Assembly: GCA_024711025.1 (NCBI GenBank)
Contig: JANJTP010000061.1
Span: forward strand, 1 to 57,958
Reading direction: 5' to 3'
DNA from: Solirubrobacteraceae bacterium
GTDB lineage: Bacteria; Actinomycetota; Thermoleophilia; Solirubrobacterales; Solirubrobacteraceae
Length of the DNA stretch: 57,958 bases
Shown piece by piece: positions 27,994 to 35,443 of this stretch. The notes beneath the pieces are model-generated. The model was not told where the DNA came from, ran no database searches, and saw only the letters and a program-made list of their open reading frames with translations. The position numbers and the translations under genes were made by a program. Position 1 is the stretch's first letter, and every line of letters begins with the position of its first letter.

Positions 27994-28929
27994 CTACCGG
28001 CGCTTGCGGCGCTTGCGGCGCCGGCCCTGCGAGAGGCTGTCGTCGGGCGGCGGTGCGGGCGCCGGAGTGCGGGGCAGCTCTCGGCTCGCCTCGCCGCGCG
28101 GACGACGCTGCTGCTGCAGGTCCCGCGCGCTCGGCCAAGGCTCGGCCCGGCCGCTGAGCCAGGCCGGCGGCACCCCGTTCGGCCAGCGGCCGGCGATCAG
28201 CGCGCCGACCGCGACCAGCCAGAACGAGCGGATGATCCCCTGCTGGTCGAGCGGCAGCACGAACGTCGCCCCGACGATGATCCCCAGCACGCCCATGAAG
28301 CGGGTCAGCAGCCCGGCCCGCATGGCTCCGAGGCCGATCAGGACGAAGGCGAACCCGAGCGCGAAGCCGCCGAGGAACTGGGCGAAGGTGCCCACGAGCA
28401 GCGGTCCGCCGCTCAGTGCGTCGACGGCGTCGGAGTTCGTCGCGTCCGCGGGGAGCCCCGTCGCCTCGAGGACGCGGAACAAGCCGACGACGAGACTGCC
28501 GACGCCGTACGCGACCGCCCCGATCGCCGCCGCGACGATCGCCGCCTGGCTCATCTGGGTGCTGCGTGCTCGCGTGGCGCGATAGAGGAACGCCAGCACG
28601 CCGTACAAGGCGAACCCGCCAAGCCCCGTCAGCACGGGGCCGATCGCGAACTGCAGCCCGTGATCGCCGATGTAGCGCAGCTGCTCGACGGCGCGGCCCG
28701 GCGGGATCGGCGTGCCGGCGGCGAGATGGCCGAGCGCGTCGGTGATGCTGACGACCGTCGCGTCCCCCTTCGGCAGCGAGCCGAACGCGAGAGCGGTGAG
28801 AATCGCGCCCGCGAGCGTCAGCGCGGCGGCCGCCCATGCGGCGAGCGCGGCGTTGCGCCGGTTGGCGGACTCCCAGGCGAGGGCGTCGGACGGGGTCTGC
28901 GGTGGCGGAGGGGCGGTTGGAGTGACCAT
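27994..28929 (-). CDS. Membrane protein with basic C-terminal tail, function unknown
   Basis: A 311-residue protein from the ATG at 28929 (an in-frame start exists 19 codons upstream). It has a proline-rich N-terminus, then about five or six hydrophobic segments (near 30-50, 95-118, 130-155, 175-200 and 208-245). The last ~65 residues are hydrophilic and end in a run of Arg/Lys (GRRRKRRKRR) that could touch nucleic acid or phospholipid head groups. TATCAT on the minus strand 13 bases before the ATG is a good -10. Family not recognised. Confidence 0.7.
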   Translation of the reverse strand: MVTPTAPPPPQTPSDALAWESANRRNAALAAWAAAALTLAGAILTALAFGSLPKGDATVVSITDALGHLAAGTPIPPGRAVEQLRYIGDHGLQFAIGPVLTGLGGFALYGVLAFLYRATRARSTQMSQAAIVAAAIGAVAYGVGSLVVGLFRVLEATGLPADATNSDAVDALSGGPLLVGTFAQFLGGFALGFAFVLIGLGAMRAGLLTRFMGVLGIIVGATFVLPLDQQGIIRSFWLVAVGALIAGRWPNGVPPAWLSGRAEPWPSARDLQQQRRPRGEASRELPRTPAPAPPPDDSLSQGRRRKRRKRR

Positions 28930-28973
28930 CGGCGAACGGCGGATGATACGGGGGAGCCGCCCCGGATAGCCGG

Positions 28974-28979
28974 TAGCAT
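28974..28979 (+). promoter_or_regulatory. Putative -10 box of the CBS-domain gene
   Basis: TAGCAT ends 9 bases before the GTG at 28989, with no Shine-Dalgarno; consistent with a leaderless mRNA. Confidence 0.45.
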
Positions 28980-28988
28980 CGGCCAACC

Positions 28989-29441
28989 GTGATCGTTCGC
29001 GAGATCATGACCGAGACCGTCGTGACCGCGCCGCACGCCGCATCGGTGCGCGAGGTCGCCGAGATCATGCGCGAACGCAACGTCGGGGCCGTGCTGCTGA
29101 CGTCCGACCGGGGCGGGCTCGTCGGCTGCCTGACCGACCGCGACGTAGCCGTCGGCGTCGTCGCCGACGGCGGCTCCGGTGAGGCTCCCGCGGAGGCGCA
29201 CGCCTCGTCGCCGGTCGTCACCGGACGGCCCGAGATGCCGCTCGAGGAGGCCGCCGAGCTGATGGCCCGCTTCGGGATTCGCCGCCTGCCGCTGCTCGAC
29301 GACGGCGGCAGGCTGGTCGGCATCGTCACGCTCGACGACATCGCCGTGCGCACCAGCGACCCGACGCTGCGCGCCGCGCTCGCACAGGCGATCACCCGCA
29401 GCTCGCTGCCCGAGTTCTACTTCCACCACCGCGGCGGCTGA
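28989..29441 (+). CDS. Two-CBS-domain protein
   Basis: A 150-residue protein made only of a CBS pair (Bateman module), which in other proteins binds AMP, ATP or SAM. Repeat one is MIVREIMTETVVTAPHAASV through GLVGCLTDRDVAVGVVADG; repeat two is SSPVVTGRPEMPLEEAAELMARFGIRRLPLLDDGGRLVGIVTLDDIAV. Both LTDRD and VTLDD ends carry the ligand-contact Asp. The last ~20 residues (ITRSSLPEFYFHHRGG) are unusual. The GTG at 28989 follows a TAGCAT box. No partner enzyme is evident. Confidence 0.9.
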   Translation: MIVREIMTETVVTAPHAASVREVAEIMRERNVGAVLLTSDRGGLVGCLTDRDVAVGVVADGGSGEAPAEAHASSPVVTGRPEMPLEEAAELMARFGIRRLPLLDDGGRLVGIVTLDDIAVRTSDPTLRAALAQAITRSSLPEFYFHHRGG

Positions 29442-29507
29442 GCGCCGCTCGGGCCGGGACGAGGCGGCGCCGCCAGAGCCGGCAGCCGCCGGCCGGGCTT
29501 CGGCGGC

Positions 29508-30911
29508 GTGCAGGAACCGCTCCGCGCCGAATATGTTCGCGCGGTGCGCGCGCGAGCGGTGACGACCGCCGAGCAGGCTGCGGAGCTCGTCAGGGCGAGC
29601 GGCTCGACGCACGTCGCCGTCGGCTACGTCGACGTTGACGGCGTCATCCGCGGGAAGCTGCTGGCCCGCGCGAAGCTCCTCGGGGCGCTCGACCACGGGC
29701 TCAACTACTGCAACGTCGTCGTGGGGTGGGACAGCGCCGACGACGTGTACGACAACGTCACCGCGAGCGGGTACCACACCGGCTTCCCGGATACCGAGGT
29801 GCGCGTAGTGCCAGAGAGCTGTCGCCTGCTGCCGCTCGACGGCGACCGACCCTTCTTCCTCGTCGAGATGAGCGGTCCCGAGGCCCGGGTCTGCCCGCGG
29901 GCGACGCTCGGCCGCGTGATCGAGCGCGCGAGATCACTCGGCTTCGAGGTCTCCGCGGCGTTCGAGTACGAGCTCTTCCTGTTCGACGAGACACCGCGCA
30001 GCGTGCGCGAGAAGGGCTACCGGGATCTACGGCCGCTCGCTCCGGGGCCGTTCGGCTACTCCGTGCTGCGCGGCTCGGCGTCCGCCGAGCTGTACGAGGC
30101 GGTGCTCGACCTCTGCGAGCGCATGGGGATGCCGTTGGAGGGGCTGCACGAGGAGAGCGGACCGGGCGTGATGGAGGCCGCGATCGCCGTCGACGACGGG
30201 ATGCCCGCCGCCGACAAGGCGGCCCTCTTCAAGACGTTCATGAAGGTCCTCGCCCAGCGGTGTGGCGCGATGGCGACGTTCATGAGCCGCTGGTCGACGC
30301 AGTGGCCGGGCAACGGCGGCCACATCCACCTGTCGCTGCGCGACAGCCGGGGTCGCCACGCGTTCCACGACGCCGGTCGCCCCCACGCGATGAGCGACCT
30401 CATGCGCCGGTTCCTCGCCGGCCAGCAGGCCCTGATGCCGGAGCTGCTGGCGATGGTCGCGCCGACCGTCAACTCCTACACGCGGCTCGTGCCCGGCCAC
30501 TGGGCGCCGACGAGCTCGAGCTGGGGCGTCGAGAACCGCACCTGTGCCCTGCGGGCGATTCCGGGATCTCCTGCAGCGCAGCGGATCGAGTACCGGATCG
30601 CCGGGGCCGACGCCAACCCGTACCTCGCCCTCGCCGCGGCGCTCGGCTCCGGGCTGTGGGGCATCGAGCGCGGGCTCGAGCCGAGCGAGCCGGTCGTCGG
30701 CAGCGCCTACGAGGCCCCCCGCGCGGTCGGTGAGCCGCTGCCCGCCACCCTCTGGGACGCCGCGCAGGCGCTGCGCGGCTCGCCGGCCGCCCGCGACCTC
30801 TTCGGCGAGCCCTTCGTCGACCACTTCGCCGCGACGCGGGAGTGGGAGGAGCACGCCTACCGGCGAGCCGTCACGAGCTGGGAGCTCGAGCGCTACTTCG
30901 AGATCATCTGA
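29508..30911 (+). CDS. Glutamine synthetase family protein (possible gamma-glutamylpolyamine synthetase)
   Basis: A 467-residue type I glutamine-synthetase-like ligase. It has an N-terminal beta-grasp region (VGYVDVDGVIRGKLLAR), the catalytic EYE-type motif (AAFEYELFLF), HEESGPGVMEAAI, the NGGHIHLSL ATP-site motif and NRTCALRAIPGSPAAQRIEYRIAGADANPYLALAA. The divergent sequence and nearby pot transporter favour an amine-glutamylating enzyme such as PuuA/GlnA3 over housekeeping GlnA. That is inference. The GTG at 29508 is weakly supported. The 3' end overlaps the convergent hydrolase gene by 19 bases. Confidence 0.8.
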   Translation: MQEPLRAEYVRAVRARAVTTAEQAAELVRASGSTHVAVGYVDVDGVIRGKLLARAKLLGALDHGLNYCNVVVGWDSADDVYDNVTASGYHTGFPDTEVRVVPESCRLLPLDGDRPFFLVEMSGPEARVCPRATLGRVIERARSLGFEVSAAFEYELFLFDETPRSVREKGYRDLRPLAPGPFGYSVLRGSASAELYEAVLDLCERMGMPLEGLHEESGPGVMEAAIAVDDGMPAADKAALFKTFMKVLAQRCGAMATFMSRWSTQWPGNGGHIHLSLRDSRGRHAFHDAGRPHAMSDLMRRFLAGQQALMPELLAMVAPTVNSYTRLVPGHWAPTSSSWGVENRTCALRAIPGSPAAQRIEYRIAGADANPYLALAAALGSGLWGIERGLEPSEPVVGSAYEAPRAVGEPLPATLWDAAQALRGSPAARDLFGEPFVDHFAATREWEEHAYRRAVTSWELERYFEII

Positions 30912-31660
30912 GGCTCGCCGCCGCGGCGCAGCAGCGACCGGGCGGCCGCGCCGAGATCGCCGTCGGTCGTCCGCTCGGCATCGCTGACGAGACCCGCCAG
31001 CACGTCCGCCGCGGCCACGACCGGCGGCGGCGAATCGGTCCCGGTGACGACGACGACCGGGATATCGATCGCGCGCAGCGTCCCGCGCGTCAGCGGGAGC
31101 GAGGCCAGCCCCGCCCAGTCCGCGAAGAACGCGCGATGCGCCGCCCGGGCGCGCGCGAGATCCGCCGGCGCCGCCCGGCCCGCGAGCCAGAGCTCGACCG
31201 CGGCGGCCGGGCCGCCTGCCGCGACCGCCTCGCGCAGCTCCTCGTGCCACGTCGCCAGCGCAAGCGCCCCGCCCTCGACGAATGCGAGCAGCGGTGGATC
31301 CGCCAGCACCGCTGCTCGTGCGATCCCCGGGTGGCGGACCAGCAGGTCCAGCACCACCAGCGCGCCGAAGCCGTCTCCCACCACGACGGCGTTCCGGACC
31401 CCTACCGCCGCCGCCAGCGCCGCCGCGTCCTCGGCCTGCTCCTGGACGGTCGTGCCCACATACGGCTCCGGCGTCCCGCTGCTCGCGTAGCCCCGCCGCG
31501 AGTAGCTGACGACCCGTGCACCGCGACCCGCCAACTCCTCGGCGAGCGGCTCGAGCGCCAGATGGTCGCTCGCGATGCCGTGCACGAGCAGCACCGCAGG
31601 CCCGCTCCCGCGCTCCTCGACCTCGAGCTCGACGCCGATGGCGGACACCATTCGCGACAC
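30893..31660 (-). CDS. Alpha/beta hydrolase-fold protein lacking the nucleophilic serine
   Basis: A 255-residue alpha/beta hydrolase. HG oxyanion motif (VLLVHGIASDHLAL), a conserved SYSRRGYASSG loop and IDIPVVVVTGTDSPPPVV (acid-residue region) are in order. The nucleophile elbow that should read G-x-S-x-G reads VVGDGFGALVV: the Ser position is Gly (codon GGC, one base from AGC). No catalytic His is found in the short C-terminus (LRRGGEPQMISK). So it is probably not a classical hydrolase; a binding role or decay is possible. The start codon is GTG; an ATG lies three codons in. It is divergent from 31676 with 15 bases between starts. Confidence 0.75.
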   Translation of the reverse strand: MSRMVSAIGVELEVEERGSGPAVLLVHGIASDHLALEPLAEELAGRGARVVSYSRRGYASSGTPEPYVGTTVQEQAEDAAALAAAVGVRNAVVVGDGFGALVVLDLLVRHPGIARAAVLADPPLLAFVEGGALALATWHEELREAVAAGGPAAAVELWLAGRAAPADLARARAAHRAFFADWAGLASLPLTRGTLRAIDIPVVVVTGTDSPPPVVAAADVLAGLVSDAERTTDGDLGAAARSLLRRGGEPQMISK

Positions 31661-31663
31661 GGC

Positions 31664-31669
31664 TACGAT
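31664..31669 (+). promoter_or_regulatory. Putative -10 box of the small orphan gene
   Basis: TACGAT ends 6 bases before the ATG at 31676 and overlaps the start region of the divergent hydrolase gene, so both promoters are packed into a few bases. Confidence 0.35.
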
Positions 31670-31675
31670 TCAACC

Positions 31676-31951
31676 ATGGAAGGCATGGGTGGTTTGGGCG
31701 ACCTGTTCGGCGACCCCGAGGAGCTGCAGCGCCGTATGGCGCAGTTCGCCGAGCAGATGGCGAGCCAGCAGCAGCTCGCCTGGGCCGACAACGCGATCAA
31801 GCTCGCCGTCGATCTCACCGTCGCGGCGATCAACCGCGTCAACATCCAGGGCACTACCCACGAGCAGGCGGAGCAGGTCCGCTCGGTCATGGCGACGGTG
31901 TTCCCGGAGGCTGTGACGTTGGTCCGCGAGGCCCGCGCCGGCCTTCGCTGA
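31676..31951 (+). CDS. Small helical protein, function unknown
   Basis: A 91-residue protein. The N-terminus is glycine- and Met-rich (MEGMGGLGDLFGDPEELQRRMAQFAEQMASQQQ), followed by predicted helices (ADNAIKLAVDLTVAAINRVNI and THEQAEQVRSVMATVFPEAVTLVREA). The start resembles YbaB/EbfC-like or chaperone-like small proteins only superficially. I do not assign a family. TACGAT 6 bases upstream supports the start. Its end runs into the structured repeat array. Confidence 0.55.
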   Translation: MEGMGGLGDLFGDPEELQRRMAQFAEQMASQQQLAWADNAIKLAVDLTVAAINRVNIQGTTHEQAEQVRSVMATVFPEAVTLVREARAGLR

Positions 31952-31980
31952 CGCGCTGACGGCGTCTGCGGGCGTCTGAC

Positions 31981-32392
31981 GCCCCCGCCAGCGACCCACC
32001 GTGCGTTCGCACTATCGGGTCGCCGTCGTAGGCGTCATCCATCCCGCAGCCGCTCGTCAGCGAGGCGTCGTCGGCGGGATGGCTGGCGCCCCCGCCGGCG
32101 ACCCACCGTGCTTTCGCACTATCGGGTCGCCGTCGCAGGCGTCATCCATCCCGCAGCCGCTCGTCAGCGAGGCGTTGTCGGCGGGATGGCTGGCGCCCCC
32201 GCCGGCGACCCACCGTGCTTTCGCTGACGCTTCGTGGACGCGGCTGCAGTTTCACCGTCCATACCTGAGCTTCTGCAGCCGCGATCGTCGGCGGGATGGC
32301 TGGCGCCCCCGCCGGCGACCCACCGTGCTTTCGCGCTATCGGGTCGCCGTCGCAGGCGTCATCCATCCCGCAGCCGCTCGTCAGCGCCGTGC
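31981..32392. repeat. Tandem array of ~107-bp structured repeats (four units)
   Basis: Units start at 31981, 32088, 32195 and 32305 with GCCCCCGCC. Each typical unit has hairpin A, CGGCGACCC (32096-32104 in unit 2) pairing with GGGTCGCCG (32124-32132) and an inner GTGC/GCAC, and hairpin B, CCATCCCGC (32146-32154) pairing with GCGGGATGG (32181-32189). Unit 3 has its middle replaced by another hairpin. Unit 4 has GCGC for GCAC, keeping a G-U pair. The last unit supplies the TGA stop of the convergent gene at 32381. No transposase is present and no other gene lies in this 429-base gap. Confidence 0.85.
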
Positions 32393-33412
32393 GATCGGCG
32401 GCTCGCCCCGCGCCGGCGCCATCGCCGGCGACGCGCCGCCGTTGCGCTCGGCCTCGCGGTGCTCGCGGCCGGCCCGCACGACGTCCTTGAACGAGCGGAA
32501 GCCGAAGATCGTGACGAGGGCGGTGAAGCCGACCGTGATCGACACCGCGGCGATCGCGATCTGCTGGCCGACCGAGTAGGCCGCGACCGTGGCGGCGCCG
32601 GCGGCGCCGGCGAAGACCTTCAGCAGCAGGGCCTGCTGGACCCCCGCTCCGCCCGGTGTGAACGGGACGAGCGCCGCGATGGCGTTCACGCCCAGCACCA
32701 GCAGCACGTTGCGCACCGAGCCGCCGACGCCGAACGCCTCGAGGAAGAGCCAGAACGCCGCGCAGCGCAGCAGCCAGCCCCCGAACTGGACGAGCCACAC
32801 CTCGCGCAGGTAGCGGCGGCGGTCGAACAGGATCGTGAAGCCCTGGCGAACCGTGCGCCAGAAGGCCACGACGCGCCGCGAGAGCAGCGCGAACGCGACC
32901 AGCAGGAGGATCGCCGTCGCCGTTAGCAGGAAGATCGTGCGCTGGACGTCCTGCGCCAGCCACGAGAGGTCGAAGGCATCGAGCTGCGAGAAGTCGGGCG
33001 GCTTGGGGAAGACACCCTGGGTGAACGCGAACAGCAGCACCGGAACCGCCATCGTCGCGTCGAAGATCTGCTCGACCGCGAACGTCGCCGCGATCGCCGG
33101 GTAGCGGGACCTGCTCACCGAGGTCTTGACGAGGAACAGCTTGATGACGTCGCCGCCCCGTGCGGGCACGATGTTGTTGAACCCGTACGCCGCTATGTAC
33201 GCGCCCCAGATCCGCCGGTAGGGAACCTGCTCGTCCGGGTAGGCGGCCTTCAACGTGTTCTGGAGCGCCTTCGCGCGCATCGACAGGTAGGCGACGAAGA
33301 CCGCCATGCCGGCGACCAGCGTGAGGAGGTCGACCTGCGCGAGGCTGTCGAAGAAGCTCTGGACCGCGTCGAGGAAGCTCCCCGCGCCGTCGAGGATGGA
33401 CGCCCGCGGCAC
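32381..33412 (-). CDS. LPG_synthase_TM (UPF0104) membrane protein
   Basis: A 343-residue membrane protein of the lysylphosphatidylglycerol-synthase transmembrane family, without the soluble aminoacyl-transferase domain; such proteins are thought to be lipid flippases or glycolipid-pathway factors. About eight helices are visible. Family motifs are GAYIAAYGFNNIVPARGGDVIKLFLVK and ALVPFTPGGAGVQQALLL. The C-terminal ~35 residues are hydrophilic. The GTG at 33412 was chosen because TACCCT ends 7 bases upstream. A paralogue is encoded divergently 87 bases away. Confidence 0.85.
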   Translation of the reverse strand: MPRASILDGAGSFLDAVQSFFDSLAQVDLLTLVAGMAVFVAYLSMRAKALQNTLKAAYPDEQVPYRRIWGAYIAAYGFNNIVPARGGDVIKLFLVKTSVSRSRYPAIAATFAVEQIFDATMAVPVLLFAFTQGVFPKPPDFSQLDAFDLSWLAQDVQRTIFLLTATAILLLVAFALLSRRVVAFWRTVRQGFTILFDRRRYLREVWLVQFGGWLLRCAAFWLFLEAFGVGGSVRNVLLVLGVNAIAALVPFTPGGAGVQQALLLKVFAGAAGAATVAAYSVGQQIAIAAVSITVGFTALVTIFGFRSFKDVVRAGREHREAERNGGASPAMAPARGEPPIARR

Positions 33413-33419
33413 GCTCGCA

Positions 33420-33425
33420 AGGGTA
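33420..33425 (-). promoter_or_regulatory. Putative -10 box of the minus-strand LPG_synthase_TM gene
   Basis: Minus-strand TACCCT ends 7 bases before the GTG at 33412; it fixes the start of that gene. Confidence 0.4.
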
Positions 33426-33486
33426 CGGGCGTCGGCGGTGCACCGCCGTGCCCGCCGCGGTGCGCGGTCGGATCCGCGATCTGGTC

Positions 33487-33492
33487 TACGGT
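33487..33492 (+). promoter_or_regulatory. Putative -10 box of the plus-strand LPG_synthase_TM gene
   Basis: TACGGT ends 7 bases before the GTG at 33500, the same geometry as the divergent paralogue. Confidence 0.4.
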
Positions 33493-33499
33493 TCGGCGA

Positions 33500-34633
33500 G
33501 TGCCCCGCCCGGCCGACGTCCATGACCGACTTCGGAAGCCTCCCGCGGTCGACGAGGAGCGGGCCGTCGAGCGGCGCTTCGAGGACGAGGAGCAGCGCGG
33601 GACCGGTAGGAGCACGCGCCGTCAGATCATCCGCGGGGTGCTGCTGCTGACCCTGGCGGCGATCACGCTCTACGTGCTCGGCCCGGGGCTCGTCGAGGTG
33701 CTCTCCTCCGCGCCGCGCCTGGGCGAGATCGGCTGGTGGTGGTTCCCCGTGATGCTCGCGCTCGAGGTCGGCGCCTTCTGGTGCCTGTGGGCGGTCGAGT
33801 GGATCTCGATCCGCGGTGCCGGCTGGTGGGAGATCTCCACGACGCAGCTCGTCGGCAACGCGCTCGGCCGGATCCTGCCTGGTGGCGGCGCCGTCGCCGG
33901 CGCCGTCCAGTACCGCATGCTCGTCGACACCGGGGTCCCGCGCGGCACGGTCGCGACCGGGCTCACCGCCACGAACTTCCTGACGTTCGGAGTGCTGCTC
34001 GGCCTGCCCGTGCTCGCGATCCCGGCGATCCTCGACGGCGCCGTAGCCCAGTCGATCCGCTCGCTGCTCGCGTGGGGGCTGATGCTGCTGGTCGCGATCG
34101 TCGTCGGAGCGGTGGTGCTGATCGTCACCGATCGTCCGCTGCGCTGGACGGGTGCGCACGTCCAGGCGCTGCGCAACCGCCTGCGCCGCCAGGGCTCACC
34201 GCTCTCCGGGCTGCCCGAGCGGCTGGTGAGCGAGCGCGACCTGATCGTCAGCGTCGTCGGCGAGCGCTGGAAGCGGGCGCTGCTGGCGTCGATCGGCCGC
34301 TGGATGCTCGACCTCGCCGTGCTGATCGTCGCGCTCGAGGCGATCGGCGCCAGGCCGGCGATGTCGCTCGTCCTGCTCTCCTACTTCGCCAGCCAGCTGC
34401 TCGCCCAGATCCCGATCACCCCGGGTGGGCTCGGGTTCGTCGAGGCCGGCCTGACGGCGACGCTCGCGCTCGCCGGCGTCAACGGGGGCGACGCCGTGTT
34501 GGCGACGCTGGCCTACCGGCTCATCTCCTACTGGTTGCCGATACCCGCGGGCGGCGTCGCCTGGCTGATGTTCAGGCGCCGCTACCCGGGCAGCGAGGAA
34601 CGGGTCACGCTGTCGATGACGTCGTCCGGCTGA
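33500..34633 (+). CDS. LPG_synthase_TM (UPF0104) membrane protein, paralogue
   Basis: A 377-residue member of the same family as the divergent gene. A charged cytoplasmic N-terminus of ~45 residues (DEERAVERRFEDEEQRG) precedes about eight helices. Motifs are GNALGRILPGGGAVAGAVQYRML and QIPITPGGLGFVEAGLTATL, matching the PGG blocks of the neighbour. The head-to-head arrangement of two distant paralogues suggests they work on related lipids, but the substrate is unknown. The 3' end overlaps the convergent HAD gene by 52 bases. Confidence 0.85.
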   Translation: MPRPADVHDRLRKPPAVDEERAVERRFEDEEQRGTGRSTRRQIIRGVLLLTLAAITLYVLGPGLVEVLSSAPRLGEIGWWWFPVMLALEVGAFWCLWAVEWISIRGAGWWEISTTQLVGNALGRILPGGGAVAGAVQYRMLVDTGVPRGTVATGLTATNFLTFGVLLGLPVLAIPAILDGAVAQSIRSLLAWGLMLLVAIVVGAVVLIVTDRPLRWTGAHVQALRNRLRRQGSPLSGLPERLVSERDLIVSVVGERWKRALLASIGRWMLDLAVLIVALEAIGARPAMSLVLLSYFASQLLAQIPITPGGLGFVEAGLTATLALAGVNGGDAVLATLAYRLISYWLPIPAGGVAWLMFRRRYPGSEERVTLSMTSSG

Positions 34634-35388
34634 CCGGGGTGCCGCCGGCCGTCGCCGGCTGGGCTCTCGCCCGAGCCCTCGTCCTCCCCGAGCCCGATCC
34701 GGGGGCCGGGGGTCGTCGCGCCGTCGAACGCCGTCGCGATGCCGAGCGCCGCGCGCAGGGCATCTTCGGCCAGCGACTCGAACAGCCCGTCGACGGCGTC
34801 GCGCAGGTCGACCCCGGGAACCGACGGGATCCCCAGGACCCGCATCCCGGCGGACCGCGCGCTCGCCGCGCCGACCGGCGAGTCCTCGAGCGCGACGCAG
34901 GCCGCCGGCGGCACGCCGAGCTTCGCCGCGGCGGCGAGGTACGGATCCGGCGCCGGCTTCCCCCGTGGAACCTCGTCGCCGGCGATGCTGTGGGGAAACA
35001 CGTCCGCCATCCCGGCACCGTCGAGCGCCAGGTCGACGAAGCGCCGCGGCGAGTTGGAGCACAAGGCGACCGGCACTCCCGCGCGTGCCAGCTCGGCGAG
35101 CAGCTCGCGGGCGCCGGGCATCGGCGAGCAGCCACGGGCGAGCTCGTCGGCGAGCAGCGAGTGCAGCTCGCGCAGGAGGCCGGGACCCTCGTGGTCCGCG
35201 CGCTCGAGCATCGCGGCCAGCTTCGCCTCCGCGACCGGGCCGGCGCAGCCGACCAGCGCGAGCTTGTGCTCGTGCGTGAACTCGCGCCCGTGCCCGGCGA
35301 ACAGCGCGACCTCGGCGCGCGTCCAGACCGATTCGGTGTCGAGCGTGAGGCCGTCGTTGTCGAAGATCACCGCGGCGGGAGGGCTCAT
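34582..35388 (-). CDS. HAD-superfamily phosphatase / phosphoglucomutase-like hydrolase
   Basis: A 268-residue HAD subfamily IA protein. Motif I is FDNDGLTLDTE (nucleophile Asp, then DxD), motif II is VALCSNSPRRF, motif III Lys is in RGKPAPDPYLAAA, and motif IV is LEDSPVGAASARSAGM. This is the beta-phosphoglucomutase/GPH-like group; the substrate is a small phosphorylated metabolite I cannot specify. The start at 35388 is chosen over one 15 codons upstream because it begins just before motif I. The last ~45 residues are low-complexity and lie largely in the overlap with the convergent gene, beyond the normal fold. Confidence 0.88.
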   Translation of the reverse strand: MSPPAAVIFDNDGLTLDTESVWTRAEVALFAGHGREFTHEHKLALVGCAGPVAEAKLAAMLERADHEGPGLLRELHSLLADELARGCSPMPGARELLAELARAGVPVALCSNSPRRFVDLALDGAGMADVFPHSIAGDEVPRGKPAPDPYLAAAAKLGVPPAACVALEDSPVGAASARSAGMRVLGIPSVPGVDLRDAVDGLFESLAEDALRAALGIATAFDGATTPGPRIGLGEDEGSGESPAGDGRRHPGQPDDVIDSVTRSSLPG

Positions 35389-35443
35389 GCGAGCAGATCC
35401 TTCGGATGGCATGCGAGCCAGGGTCGCGCGCACAAGGGTGGGT

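Noticed and set aside
31981-32392. CRISPR array
   Set aside because: Repeat units are ~107 bp with homologous interiors, not short repeats with unique spacers, and no cas gene is present.
31981-32392. Insertion sequence or MITE
   Set aside because: No transposase, no terminal inverted repeats bounding the array and no target-site duplication; tandem organisation fits a structured repeat better.
32001-32579. Protein-coding gene through the repeat array on the plus strand
   Set aside because: The open frame only reflects repeat units with a period that lacks stops; no start signal, and it runs antisense into a clear membrane-protein gene.
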